Shown here: positions 44,472 to 53,704 of the stretch, piece by piece
Layout of the letters: each line of letters starts with the position of its first letter
Position numbering within the stretch: the stretch's first letter is position 1
DNA from: UBA10349 sp003485905
Lineage (GTDB): Bacteria; Pseudomonadota; Gammaproteobacteria; Arenicellales; Arenicellaceae
Length of the DNA stretch: 64,000 bases
NCBI GenBank assembly: GCA_943787185.1
Contig: CALSLL010000001.1
Span: 496,001 to 560,000, forward strand
Direction of reading: 5' to 3'
Notes under the pieces: generated by a model
What the model saw: only the letters and a program-made list of their open reading frames with translations
The model's database searches: none
What the model was told of the DNA's origin: nothing
Program-made: the position numbers and the translations under genes

Positions 44472-45347
44472 TTAATCCTGAACTGGCGAGGCAACCACTC
44501 CGGTTGCCAGTCCTACACCCAGTAGAATTAGTCCTCCCCCGATCAACATTGCGGTAGTAATCGGTTCGGCTAATACCGCGTACCCTAGCGCGATAGCAAA
44601 TACAGGCATCAAATATGTCAATAAAACGGTACGCACAATTCCGATGCTCTTAAGCAATCGAAACATTAAAATATAAGCCAACCCACTATTAACGGCTCCT
44701 AAAACTATTGCCGCCCACCAAGCAATATTACCCGGGGTCACATCTGGCCAGTAGAGGAGTGCCAACGGAATCATTGTCATCGCCGCAAAAGTCTGGCATC
44801 CAGCCGCCGTTACGACTGGGTCGACTTCCACCAAAAACCGTTTGTGATAAAAACCGGTAAGCGCATACATTAAAGTAGCGAATAGCGCCGCCGCCACAGG
44901 TAAAGCGATAGATGCGCTCTGAGACATCGCATCATCCCCGTACAAAACCCACACCCCAGTAAATCCAAGCAATATCCCTAGCAATGCGACTTTTGATACC
45001 TTTTCACCAAAAATGAGAAAACCTAGAAGCACTGTCCAAATTGGGATTGTTGCATTCAAAATAGATGCGAAACCTGAAGTCACGTACGCTGCGGTGAATG
45101 CAAATAGTGAAAAAGGAATACTCGAAGCCAAAAGACTCAAGACGAAAATATGCCGCCAGTGATGTTTAATCTTCAGTAAGCTGCCCCGTAGATAAACCAT
45201 AGGCAGTAAAATAAGTCCCGCGGCTAAAGTGCGCACAAACACCAACGCGAATGCTCCAAATTCTGGAACTGCCAGTTTAATAAACAGGAAAGAAGACCCC
45301 CATACCGCAGACAGTAGCAGTAGCTCTAAAAATTGATTTAGTCGCAA
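44472..45347 (-). CDS. DMT-family (EamA) transporter
   Basis: 291 aa from TTG 45347, which has GAGGATCGT directly upstream and starts right at helix 1; an ATG at 45404 would add 19 polar residues and has no ribosome site. Ten helices in two EamA halves: SAVWGSSFLFIKLAVPEFG in the first and FHKRFLV-type linker then LGAVNSGLAYILMFRLLKS in the second. Ends with LAEPITTAMLIGGGLILLG, the usual C-terminal motif. It probably exports a small metabolite. Confidence 0.8.
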   Translation of the reverse strand: MRLNQFLELLLLSAVWGSSFLFIKLAVPEFGAFALVFVRTLAAGLILLPMVYLRGSLLKIKHHWRHIFVLSLLASSIPFSLFAFTAAYVTSGFASILNATIPIWTVLLGFLIFGEKVSKVALLGILLGFTGVWVLYGDDAMSQSASIALPVAAALFATLMYALTGFYHKRFLVEVDPVVTAAGCQTFAAMTMIPLALLYWPDVTPGNIAWWAAIVLGAVNSGLAYILMFRLLKSIGIVRTVLLTYLMPVFAIALGYAVLAEPITTAMLIGGGLILLGVGLATGVVASPVQD

Positions 45348-45452
45348 ACGATCCTCAGCAAAGTATCGAGTTAGTTCGTAATGAATGCATCCGCAATGTA
45401 ACATTAGCGCGGCGTCACTCTAAATTATTAAGCACACAAATCGAGTAATAAA

Positions 45453-46457
45453 ATGAAAACAAAGGTAGGTATTAATGGATTTGGTCGTATTGGCAGACTC
45501 TTTTTACGCGCTGCCTGGGCAAACCCCAATATTGAGATAATTCAGGTTAATGATCCGGGAGGAGATAATACCGGATTCGCTCATCTACTAAATTTTGATT
45601 CAGTACACGGGCAATTTACATTTGAAGCAATCGTAAATTCGAAAGGTTTTGAAATAGATGATTCGCTAGTCAGTTGTTCTCATAACAGAGCCATTGATGA
45701 CACCGATTGGTCTGGATGTGATATCGTCGTCGAGGCGTCTGGTCGTATGCGCAAGAGTTCGCTGTTGCAGGCGTATCTCGATCAAGGAGTAGATCATGTG
45801 GTCGTAAGTGCTCCGGTAAAAGAAGAAAGCGTGCTCAACGTAGTAATGGGGGTAAACGATCATCATTTCGACCCAAAACAACACCCTATTGTGACTGCCG
45901 CATCTTGCACAACTAATTGCCTCGCACCCATCGTGAAAGTTGTATCGGAAAACTACGGTATTAAGCACGGCTCCATGACCTCTATTCACAGCGTTACTAA
46001 CACCCAGCGGATCCTTGACTCTCATCACAAGGATCTTAGGCGCGCCCGCTCAAGTAGTGCCAGCTTGATACCTACCACTACGGGGTCCGCTAGTGCGATA
46101 ACCGCTATATTTCCTGAGCTTGAAGGAAAACTTAATGGCCATGCAATACGCATTCCACTATCGAATGCGTCTTTAATTGACTGCGTATTTGAATTGGAAC
46201 GAGAAACAAACACAAAGGAAGCCAACAATACTTTTGAGCAAGCAGCCAAAAATGAATTGGATGGAATCTTGGGATATGAAGAAAGGCCTTTGGTATCCAT
46301 CGACTATAGGACCGACCCACGATCAGCGGTTGTAGATGCTGAGTTCACGACAGTAATAAATAAGACACAGCTGAAGGTCTACGCGTGGTACGACAATGAA
46401 TGGGGCTACGCCAACCGAGTCGCTGATTTAGTAAATTTAGTGCATAACAATCGATAA
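45453..46457 (+). CDS. Glyceraldehyde-3-phosphate dehydrogenase, ArsJ-associated type
   Basis: 334 aa. NAD-binding INGFGRIGRLFLRAA, catalytic SCTTNCLAP, and TTTGSASAITAIFPELEGKL with the ends WYDNEWGYANR. The segment TNTQRILDSHHKDLRRARSS and the early DPGGDNTGFAHLLNFDSVHG match the GAPDH type usually encoded beside arsJ, which makes 1-arseno-3-phosphoglycerate for export. No arsJ or arsR is in this window, though the neighbour at 44472 is an exporter of another family. It could serve ordinary central metabolism. Confidence 0.85.
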   Translation: MKTKVGINGFGRIGRLFLRAAWANPNIEIIQVNDPGGDNTGFAHLLNFDSVHGQFTFEAIVNSKGFEIDDSLVSCSHNRAIDDTDWSGCDIVVEASGRMRKSSLLQAYLDQGVDHVVVSAPVKEESVLNVVMGVNDHHFDPKQHPIVTAASCTTNCLAPIVKVVSENYGIKHGSMTSIHSVTNTQRILDSHHKDLRRARSSSASLIPTTTGSASAITAIFPELEGKLNGHAIRIPLSNASLIDCVFELERETNTKEANNTFEQAAKNELDGILGYEERPLVSIDYRTDPRSAVVDAEFTTVINKTQLKVYAWYDNEWGYANRVADLVNLVHNNR

Positions 46458-46561
46458 CACTTTATTAACGTATAAGGCGAATGGAAATGCGGCCGATATT
46501 TCTGTTATTGTTCTATCATTAATTACAAACCAATCAATAAAAGCCACTACTTGAATTAGTC

Positions 46562-47140
46562 ATGAATAGGGTTCAACACTATATATCGTTAATAATTTTC
46601 ACTGCCGGCTTCGCGTTCGGCGTGCAGATTCCTAACTTTATTGATCAATACAGCAAACGCGTTGATGCTCATTTGATAGAGGCAACGAGCCTCTTTTCAG
46701 GTTACCAGGCACTAGCGAATGACCAGCAAAATGGGGACATTAATGCGTTAATTTTGAAACACGAAACCAGTAGCGACGCAACATTTCGTGCCGAGGCCGC
46801 ACTGATCCGTGGATTGCAATCTAATATCGTACGCTACCAGGAAGAAGGTGCCGCATTGGCTGCAGGCATATGGCCCGGGTTAATTCATATAGCGTTAAAA
46901 GGTTCGGCTGCATTACGGCAAGAGACTATAAATAGTTATTCAGCGAATCTGCCGTTAAACTTCGATGCATTGACATGCGGCTTTATAATGGCAATTGTGT
47001 TCTGCATGCTTTGGGAGCTGGTATTGCTGGTCTTAAGGGGATTGATCGGTAGACCGAGACGACAACGATATATCAATACTCCTCATAAGCCGTCGCCACG
47101 TTCACATAGCCACAAGGATAGGCCAATCCGGCACGCGTAA
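46562..47140 (+). CDS. DUF2937-family protein
   Basis: 192 aa. N-terminal helix (ISLIIFTAGFAFG), the family segment VQIPNFIDQYSKRVDAHLIEA, and a second helix near residues 142-165 (CGFIMAIVFCMLWELVLLVL) followed by a very basic tail rich in Arg, His and Ser. The extracytoplasmic middle is helical. Function unknown. Nothing ties it to its neighbours beyond direction. Confidence 0.8.
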   Translation: MNRVQHYISLIIFTAGFAFGVQIPNFIDQYSKRVDAHLIEATSLFSGYQALANDQQNGDINALILKHETSSDATFRAEAALIRGLQSNIVRYQEEGAALAAGIWPGLIHIALKGSAALRQETINSYSANLPLNFDALTCGFIMAIVFCMLWELVLLVLRGLIGRPRRQRYINTPHKPSPRSHSHKDRPIRHA

Positions 47141-47296
47141 AAGCCATAAAACATAAGGCGCGGCAAGTAGCGAAAATTGGTGACTATTTGATAGGCCAGC
47201 AACTATTTTAGTGTTAGTTTTACAGCCCAAATTTTTCGATAGACTTATCACAACCTGACGTTTGCAGCGCCCAATATCGTTGCTTATAGACTTACT

Positions 47297-48433
47297 ATGG
47301 ACATAACCAGAAACGCAACTCGTTCAGTACAAATTGGCAACTCGGTGCTAGGCGCAGGTAACCCAATTCTTGTACAAAGCATGTGTGCAACCCGGACTCA
47401 GGATATTCCGGCTACGGTAGCACAGGTTAACGCCTTGCATTTAGCAGGCGCCGGAGTGGTGCGTATCGCGGTCGATAACAAGAAGGATGCGGCAGCGTTA
47501 ACTCAAATCGCGCAAGAAACAGACGCAACGTTGTCGGTTGATTTGCAGGAAAACTACCGCATGGCTGAATTAGTGGCGCCACACGTACACAAAATCAGGT
47601 ACAACCCCGGCCACCTGTATCATCACGAACGCAAGAAACATTGGACTGAAAAAGTACAATATCTGGTGGACATTGCTGGAAAAAACGACTGCGCTATGCG
47701 AGTTGGTGTTAATTGCGGCTCGGTAGACCCAGCGCAATTAGACAAGTACCCCAAGGAAGATTCAATTTCGCCCATGCTTGATAGCGCCTTCGAGCACTGC
47801 GCCTTTCTTGATAGTATCGGGTTCGAACGGTATTGCGTGTCACTAAAAGATTCCGACCCTAGCAAGGTTATAGAGGCAAATACTCGCTTCGCCAAGACCA
47901 GACCCGAGATCCCACTGCATTTAGGGGTTACCGAGGCAGGTATGCCACCGGAAGGCGTCACAAAAACTCGTATTGCCTTTGAACAACTGATCGGACACGG
48001 CATTGGGGATACGGTGCGTGTATCTTTAACATTACCTTTTGCCGACAAACCGAAGGAAATTGAAGCTGGCAAAACTATTATCGAAGATATTTATGCCGGA
48101 CGGGTTCGCAGCGTCGTCGCCTTCGACCCAAACAAGCTAAATATAATTTCGTGTCCAAGTTGCTCGAGGGTAGAAAACGAAGCATTCATAGAGCTGGCGC
48201 ACGATGTTAAAGAAATGAGTCAATACGCAGAGGATCACAATATTACCATTGCGGTAATGGGATGCCGTGTTAATGGACCCGGCGAAACTGACGATGCAGA
48301 CCTAGGCCTGTGGTGTGGTCCTACCACAGTGAATTTAAAACGCCACGGCGAAAAATTAGGGGCATTTCCGTATGACAAAATACTCGGCAAGCTAAAAACT
48401 GAACTTGATGAGCTGGTACTGCAGCGACCATAG
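47297..48433 (+). CDS. ispG: (E)-4-hydroxy-3-methylbut-2-enyl-diphosphate synthase
   Basis: 378 aa. IspG carries out the penultimate step of the MEP isoprenoid pathway with a [4Fe-4S] cluster. The cluster ligands are visible: CPSC (ISCPSCSRVENEAF), the Cys in VMGCRVNGPGE, and the adjacent Glu. The TIM barrel N terminus reads ILVQSMCATRTQDI, and there is a KIRYNPGHLYHHERKK stretch. These two segments look like the variant I associate with Planctomycetes rather than the enterobacterial VQSMTNT type, so transfer is possible. The isoprenoid step itself is secure. Confidence 0.9.
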   Translation: MDITRNATRSVQIGNSVLGAGNPILVQSMCATRTQDIPATVAQVNALHLAGAGVVRIAVDNKKDAAALTQIAQETDATLSVDLQENYRMAELVAPHVHKIRYNPGHLYHHERKKHWTEKVQYLVDIAGKNDCAMRVGVNCGSVDPAQLDKYPKEDSISPMLDSAFEHCAFLDSIGFERYCVSLKDSDPSKVIEANTRFAKTRPEIPLHLGVTEAGMPPEGVTKTRIAFEQLIGHGIGDTVRVSLTLPFADKPKEIEAGKTIIEDIYAGRVRSVVAFDPNKLNIISCPSCSRVENEAFIELAHDVKEMSQYAEDHNITIAVMGCRVNGPGETDDADLGLWCGPTTVNLKRHGEKLGAFPYDKILGKLKTELDELVLQRP

Positions 48434-48486
48434 TTCTGCCCTAGCTCAGACCAAACTAAGCCAAGACAAATACGGTAAAAAAAATA

Positions 48487-48513
48487 GGCCCCCGGAGGAG
48501 GCCCAATCTTTTA
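48487..48513 (+). terminator. Possible terminator after ispG
   Basis: GGCCCCC (48487-48493) pairs with GGAGGCC (48497-48503) with one mismatch and a 3-nt loop, then a T-rich stretch. Moderate only. Confidence 0.4.
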
Positions 48514-48684
48514 GAACTACCCGACTGCTAATGGTCGGTTAATCAGTCTAACGTTTATCTTTCTAAACCCACTATCCACACGAGTAGTATTTTCGCCGTA
48601 CTCGCTTACGATGAAGCATGGGTTAATTTAATTAGTGGTTCTTACCTAAGCCTGTTCAGCTCTTTAATTTTCTTTGTCTAAGGG

Positions 48685-49284
48685 TTATTGGCGGGTTGCT
48701 GCAATGGTGCCATTTTCAATTACAAAGTCAGCTTGTAAGCCCGATTGATTGCAGGTTCCACTGCCAGTAATCGTGCCCGATATCGCTGTGCTACCAATCG
48801 ACAAAGCGAGCTGCAAAGTGCCTACGCAACGTAAATCATCTTCGACTTCATCAAATGGAATATTTAGATTCACTGTCCCATTACTGACCGCAATAGTTTG
48901 ACTGCTGCCATCAACTGTTACTGTAGCTAAATTATTCTCATCAATAACGACGGTAAAGGGCTCTGTAAACGACTCTGTAATTGCACCACCGCCCACAGAT
49001 ATAGTCGCTGATGCAGTTCCTACATACGTCCCGGCTAAGCTCGATGGCGAAGCGCTGCTACTAGAAGGTGATGGACCACTAGAACTTGGAGTACTTGTAG
49101 GTGTTGTGCTCGGTGCAGAAGAAGCTGCTGCAGCTACAACGCCACTAGCCGCCGTAGTGCCTGAGGAACTCGCAGTTGATTCCGAGCCGCCGCCGCTAGT
49201 GCTATCGCCGCCGCCGCTAGTGCTATCGCCGCCGCCGCAAGCATATAAAAATACTGCTAAGAGTATGATAAGTAACTGTTTCAT
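48685..49284 (-). CDS. Ser/Thr-rich lipoprotein, unknown function
   Basis: 199 aa. Lipobox LYAC gives a lipidated Cys16. Residues ~17-80 are a low-complexity linker of Gly, Ser, Thr, Pro and Ala, with a GGGDSTS heptapeptide repeated twice (the DNA is also directly repeated). The C-terminal ~115 residues are a beta-rich domain (GTYVGTASATISVGGGAITE, VNLNIPFDEVEDDLRC, GTITGSGTC) with one likely disulfide. This layout is typical of outer-membrane surface lipoproteins. No family recognised. Confidence 0.7.
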   Translation of the reverse strand: MKQLLIILLAVFLYACGGGDSTSGGGDSTSGGGSESTASSSGTTAASGVVAAAASSAPSTTPTSTPSSSGPSPSSSSASPSSLAGTYVGTASATISVGGGAITESFTEPFTVVIDENNLATVTVDGSSQTIAVSNGTVNLNIPFDEVEDDLRCVGTLQLALSIGSTAISGTITGSGTCNQSGLQADFVIENGTIAATRQ

Positions 49285-49389
49285 GGAGCCCTCCCCAGCG
49301 GGGATCGCCTTTATATTAGGATATATCCCTAATTTAACAGAAACTTACATGATTTATCAAGGTTTTACTTTAATTTTGAAATTCAACTA

Positions 49390-51240
49390 CTAATAAAACA
49401 GATTAAGTAGGGAGATAGTAACTATCAAGAATAGGACTGTCATGCCGCCGCCAGCGCGCAAAAAGTCGGCTACTCGGTAACCCGCTGGCCCCATAATAAG
49501 TGCGTTAACTTGATGGGTAGGAATTAGAAACGAGTTAGACGTGCACAATGCGACCGTCAGCGCGAACATCGCAGGGTTGGCCCCCACCCCCAAGGCTATC
49601 TGAATAGCAATGGGTACCAGCAGCACCGTTGCTCCTACATTAGACATAATCAATGTGAAAATGGTGGCCAAGGTGCCCAGAGCAAACTGCACTTGCCAAA
49701 CCGAAGCACCGTCCATAATCCGTAAAGCTTCGGATGCCAACCATGCTGCGGCACCCGTATTTTCCATCGCCAAACCCAGAGGGATCAAACATGCCAATAA
49801 AAACACTGTCTGCCAGCTAATTGCCTCATAAGCTTCATCAATTTGAATAACTCCGGTGAGTATCATTCCGATGGCACCCGCCATAAGCGCCACTGATAAG
49901 GGCAAAGCGGTAAGAAGTATCAACCCAATTGCTAGCGTGAAACATACCGATGCGTAAATTAATTTGTTGGGCCTAAAGGTTTCACGCGGGAAATCAGTTA
50001 CAACCGCAAAGTCCCTACTATCGGCAACGGCAGTCAATTCTTGCCATCGCGAATGCACAAGTAAGGTGTCACCAGATTGCAAAATTACGCTCGATATATT
50101 TTCGTCAATGACATGATCGATTCTATATATCGACAAAATTCGTACGCCAAACCTGCGCCGAAACTGAAGTTCAGAAATTGATTTACCAATTAACTGCGAA
50201 TCAGGCGGTATTACCACCTCTGCAATCCCCGCAGTCGTCACACTTAAGATTTCTGAAAATTTATTTAGATGTGCTGCAACCTCAAGGCCATGCAATTCAG
50301 CGTAAGGTAAGACGGTATCAGATGGCCCCATAATAGCGAGCACTGAGCCTGCCCGAATCTCGGTGTCTTGGGCCGGTGTAATTCTAGTTGTATCTTGATT
50401 GCTCACACCCAGTATCCAGCCAGCGCGACCGTGGCTTTCAATTTCACCTAACATTTTGCCACACATATCACTGCTCTTAGTGACCGTAACTTCCCAGGTA
50501 CGGGAATGAATTCCATACATATCTCTAAAATATTGTAATGGTTCCGGGGCACTGCCTTTGGCCGAACCTACCGGAAGCAACCAGTGGCCCAGAAATTGAA
50601 AATAAGCGATACCAATGGCAATTAAGATAATTCCAATCGGAGCGACAGCAAACAAACCGTAGGGTTCCATAGTTTCTACATTCATTGGCAAACTACGGTT
50701 CGCACTAAGAAGTAAATCGTTTAGCAAGATCAAAGGGCTTGATCCAATCATAGTCAGGGTACCGCCAAGTATTGCGCTAAACCCCATCGGCATAAGTAAC
50801 CGTTTTACGGGTAATCCTGTACGTCTGGAAATACGATTCACAACCGGTAAAAATAATGCGGCAGCACCTATATTCTGCATAAAGCTAGAAATAAGCGCTA
50901 CAGAACTGCTTATCGTCCCGATAATTCGCGACTCCGTTCGACCACCATAGCGTAAAATATATGATGCGAGCGTTCCCATTACACCAGTTTTATCCAGTCC
51001 CGCTCCGATAATCATCACCGCGATAATAGACATAACTGCATTACTGGAAAATCCGTCAAATAAAAAACGGACTGGCACCAATCCATCATAATCAGGCACC
51101 AAACTTGAAAGGCCCAACATCACCAGAACCAACAACGCAGTCACATCAACTCGAACAACTTCAAATGCAAACAATAGGACTGCTAAACCTAAAAGCATCA
51201 AAATTGCGATGATTTCTGTATTTAAGGCTACTAATTCCAT
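49390..51240 (-). CDS. SLC13/DASS-type permease with paired TrkA-C domains
   Basis: 616 aa. Two membrane halves (residues ~5-215 and ~405-615) flank two cytoplasmic TrkA-C-like domains (~225-385; AHLNKFSEILSVTTAGIAEVV and RFGVRILSIYRIDHV). SLC13-like features: SSNAVMSIIAVMIIGAGLDKTG, MQNIGAAALFLPV, SAILGGTLTMIGSSPLILLN and LCTSNSFLIPTHQVNALIMGP. The family moves sulfate, dicarboxylates or other anions with Na+. Divergent from a second, distinct member at 51446. Confidence 0.85.
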   Translation of the reverse strand: MELVALNTEIIAILMLLGLAVLLFAFEVVRVDVTALLVLVMLGLSSLVPDYDGLVPVRFLFDGFSSNAVMSIIAVMIIGAGLDKTGVMGTLASYILRYGGRTESRIIGTISSSVALISSFMQNIGAAALFLPVVNRISRRTGLPVKRLLMPMGFSAILGGTLTMIGSSPLILLNDLLLSANRSLPMNVETMEPYGLFAVAPIGIILIAIGIAYFQFLGHWLLPVGSAKGSAPEPLQYFRDMYGIHSRTWEVTVTKSSDMCGKMLGEIESHGRAGWILGVSNQDTTRITPAQDTEIRAGSVLAIMGPSDTVLPYAELHGLEVAAHLNKFSEILSVTTAGIAEVVIPPDSQLIGKSISELQFRRRFGVRILSIYRIDHVIDENISSVILQSGDTLLVHSRWQELTAVADSRDFAVVTDFPRETFRPNKLIYASVCFTLAIGLILLTALPLSVALMAGAIGMILTGVIQIDEAYEAISWQTVFLLACLIPLGLAMENTGAAAWLASEALRIMDGASVWQVQFALGTLATIFTLIMSNVGATVLLVPIAIQIALGVGANPAMFALTVALCTSNSFLIPTHQVNALIMGPAGYRVADFLRAGGGMTVLFLIVTISLLNLFY

Positions 51241-51309
51241 TACTTCAGTAATGCTATGGCGTTAATTTCGGCATTGATTGGTTATAATTTATGCCTTGTG
51301 CACAACGTT

Positions 51310-51333
51310 AAGGTTATACCCAAGTTTAACCTT
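51310..51333. promoter_or_regulatory. Dyad in the divergent SLC13 promoter region
   Basis: AAGGTTA (51310-51316) and TAACCTT (51327-51333) form a perfect 7-bp dyad with a 10-bp centre, between the two divergent permease genes. A shared operator is plausible; no regulator is encoded nearby. Confidence 0.35.
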
Positions 51334-51445
51334 TAGCCATGTGTCGTTGTGACAAATCTTAAATTCAATTCCTCAGTACCTACATCATGAACTGATGATA
51401 GGATTTAACCGATAGAATAATAAAGGGTCAATTTCTACATTTAAT

Positions 51446-53278
51446 ATGCTTGATCTACCTTCAGTACCTAATGAGCACGCCCTATTTGCACTTCTGCTGA
51501 CCCTATTCGCGCTAATTTTATTTTCGCGCGATCGCATTCCGCTGGAATCTTCAAGCCTGTTTATTATCGTTATACTTACTCTAATATTTACATTGTGGCC
51601 CTATGAAGTAGGTGGTAATCGACTAGATCCAACACTATTTTTTACCGGCTTCGGGCATCAGGCTCTAATTGCAGTATGCGCCCTTATGGTTGCTGGTCAT
51701 GGACTTGTGCGTACTGGGGCTCTGGAACCCGTTGGCAGGACACTATCCAAGCTATGGAGCATCAGTCCGGCATTATCGCTTGTAGCAACGCTAGTAATCG
51801 CTGCAATTCTCAGTGCATTTGTAAACAACACACCGATCGTAGTTCTACTGCTACCAATCCTAATCAGTGTTTCTATTCGTACCAACACGCGCGCCTCAGG
51901 TATTCTCATGCCAATTGGCTTTGCGACCATTCTCGGCGGTATGGCCACGACCATCGGTACTTCTACCAACTTGCTAGTAATTAGCGTAGCCGCTGATTTA
52001 GGGCTGCCAAGGATTGGTATGTTTGATTTTTTTGCGCCTGCGTCAATTGTTGCTGGCGTAGGTATTTTATACCTGTGGTTGATTGCACCGCGCCTTCTAC
52101 CAGCACGTGAAGCCGCAATGCCTGACGCTTCACCACGCTTATTTACTGCGCACATCAAAGTTCCAAAAAATTCCTTTGCGGATGGAAAAACGGTCCGCGA
52201 ACTTATCGAGAAAACTGATGGTCGACTGAAAGTAACGCGAATTCGAAAATCTGAACAAACGTATATCTTTCCGCTTCCGGATGCGACGGTTAGAGCAGAA
52301 GATCGCTTGCTCGTAAGAGACACACCACAAAACTTAAAAGAATTTGAAACAATTCTCGAAGGACAATTGTTTTCTGGTGAGCACATGGTTGACGATGAAA
52401 ACCCACTCAGCGACGAAGATCAGCATCTTGCAGAAATCGCAATTGATCGTGGTTCTCCTTTAGCGCACCGCACGTTGAACGAATTGCGTTTTGCCGATAG
52501 CTACCAGGTAGTTACATTGGCAATTCACCGCAAAGGCCAAGTGCTTGAGTCCATGCCAAGTGGTATTGGAAAAGTTCGATTACGCTTAGGCGATGTTTTG
52601 TTAGTACAAGGTTCACGCGAAAGCATCGAAGAGCTAAAGCGCCGTGGTCACTTTTTAGTCCTGGACGCGACAACTGAGCTTCCACATACGCACCGTGCAA
52701 CACGCGCATTGGGCATTATGTTGTTAATAGTTGTTACCGCAGCACTAGGCATTCTACCTATAGCCGTGAGTGCAACCTGTGGTGCTTTGTTAATGCTCAT
52801 AACCAATTGCTTAGATTGGCGTGACATTCAACGCGCGCTAAGCGCACAAGTAATATTTATCGTCGCCGCGAGTTTAGCTTTAGGTAACGCCCTGATCATG
52901 ACCGGTGCCACCGAGTACCTTGCCAGCAGCTTTTTAGTACTAACCAGCGGCCTCTCGACCCACGGTGTATTTTCTGGTTTAGTTATTTTGATGGCTCTAC
53001 TAACCAATATAGTATCGAACAATGCTGCTGCCGTTATTGGGACCCCGATTGCTGTGAGCATCGCTCAACACCTTGGTCTCCCCCCTGAGGCATTCGTTCT
53101 AGGGGTGCTGTTCGGCGCAAATATGAGTTTTGCGACCCCAATGGCCTATCAAACTAATTTGCTGGTTATGAATGCCGCGGGCTACAACTTTAGTGATTTC
53201 GTAAAAGTTGGAGTACCGCTAACCATATTATTATGTGCGGTAGTATCCTGGGTAATTCCTGCGATGTACGGATTTTAG
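51446..53278 (+). CDS. SLC13/DASS-type permease with paired TrkA-C domains (second)
   Basis: 610 aa with the same layout as its divergent neighbour: membrane half, two TrkA-C domains (residues ~220-400; RLFTAHIKVPKNSFADGKTV and LRLGDVLLVQGSRESIEELK), membrane half. Signature segments: SAFVNNTPIVVLLLPILISV, FATILGGMATTIGTSTNLLV, IVSNNAAAVIGTPIAVSIA and FATPMAYQTNLLVMNAAGY. Typical of anion/sulfate-type permeases. The two proteins differ enough to be old paralogues. Confidence 0.85.
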   Translation: MLDLPSVPNEHALFALLLTLFALILFSRDRIPLESSSLFIIVILTLIFTLWPYEVGGNRLDPTLFFTGFGHQALIAVCALMVAGHGLVRTGALEPVGRTLSKLWSISPALSLVATLVIAAILSAFVNNTPIVVLLLPILISVSIRTNTRASGILMPIGFATILGGMATTIGTSTNLLVISVAADLGLPRIGMFDFFAPASIVAGVGILYLWLIAPRLLPAREAAMPDASPRLFTAHIKVPKNSFADGKTVRELIEKTDGRLKVTRIRKSEQTYIFPLPDATVRAEDRLLVRDTPQNLKEFETILEGQLFSGEHMVDDENPLSDEDQHLAEIAIDRGSPLAHRTLNELRFADSYQVVTLAIHRKGQVLESMPSGIGKVRLRLGDVLLVQGSRESIEELKRRGHFLVLDATTELPHTHRATRALGIMLLIVVTAALGILPIAVSATCGALLMLITNCLDWRDIQRALSAQVIFIVAASLALGNALIMTGATEYLASSFLVLTSGLSTHGVFSGLVILMALLTNIVSNNAAAVIGTPIAVSIAQHLGLPPEAFVLGVLFGANMSFATPMAYQTNLLVMNAAGYNFSDFVKVGVPLTILLCAVVSWVIPAMYGF

Positions 53279-53358
53279 CCCACAATTGAAACACTTATTT
53301 TTACCTCCATGCCTGCTAAACTGTCTATTCCTAACAATAATATTTGGAGGAATGAACA

Positions 53359-53607
53359 ATGGAAACATTATTGATTCAATTAGTAACGGGAGCTGTGGGC
53401 GGTAACCTTGCTGGCGCAGTACTAAAGAAATTTAGTCTAGGGACAATTTGGAACTCGGTCGTAGGTATTCTTGGCGGTGGAATTGGCAGCCAAGTTCTCG
53501 GCGGCTTATTAAGTTCCGGCCTTATCGGAGATATCGCCTCTGGCGGTGTTGGTGGGGCTGTACTAATGATTGTCGTTGGTGTGGTCAAGAAATTAATTGC
53601 GAAGTAG
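53359..53607 (+). CDS. Small glycine-zipper membrane protein
   Basis: 82 aa, almost wholly hydrophobic and rich in Gly: LVTGAVGGNLAGAVLKKFSL, ILGGGIGSQVLGGLLSSGLI, then GGVGGAVLMIVVGVVKKLI. GxxxG repeats suggest tightly packed helices in the inner membrane. TTGGAGGAATGAACA gives a strong ribosome site. It resembles a common uncharacterised family; no function assigned. A perfect terminator follows. Confidence 0.7.
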   Translation: METLLIQLVTGAVGGNLAGAVLKKFSLGTIWNSVVGILGGGIGSQVLGGLLSSGLIGDIASGGVGGAVLMIVVGVVKKLIAK

Positions 53608-53647
53608 CAAAAAATTGACCGACTAAATACCGAAAGCTTTAACTGGT

Positions 53648-53677
53648 AAAAGGCCGCGAAATTTCGCGGCCTTTTTT
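53648..53677. terminator. Bidirectional Rho-independent terminator
   Basis: A perfect palindrome, AAAAGGCCGCGAAA with TTTCGCGGCCTTTT (53648-53675), with T and A runs on both sides. It serves the convergent genes at 53607 and 53705. Confidence 0.9.
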
Positions 53678-53704
53678 CTACGCGCAAACTTTACACATGG
53701 TGTT

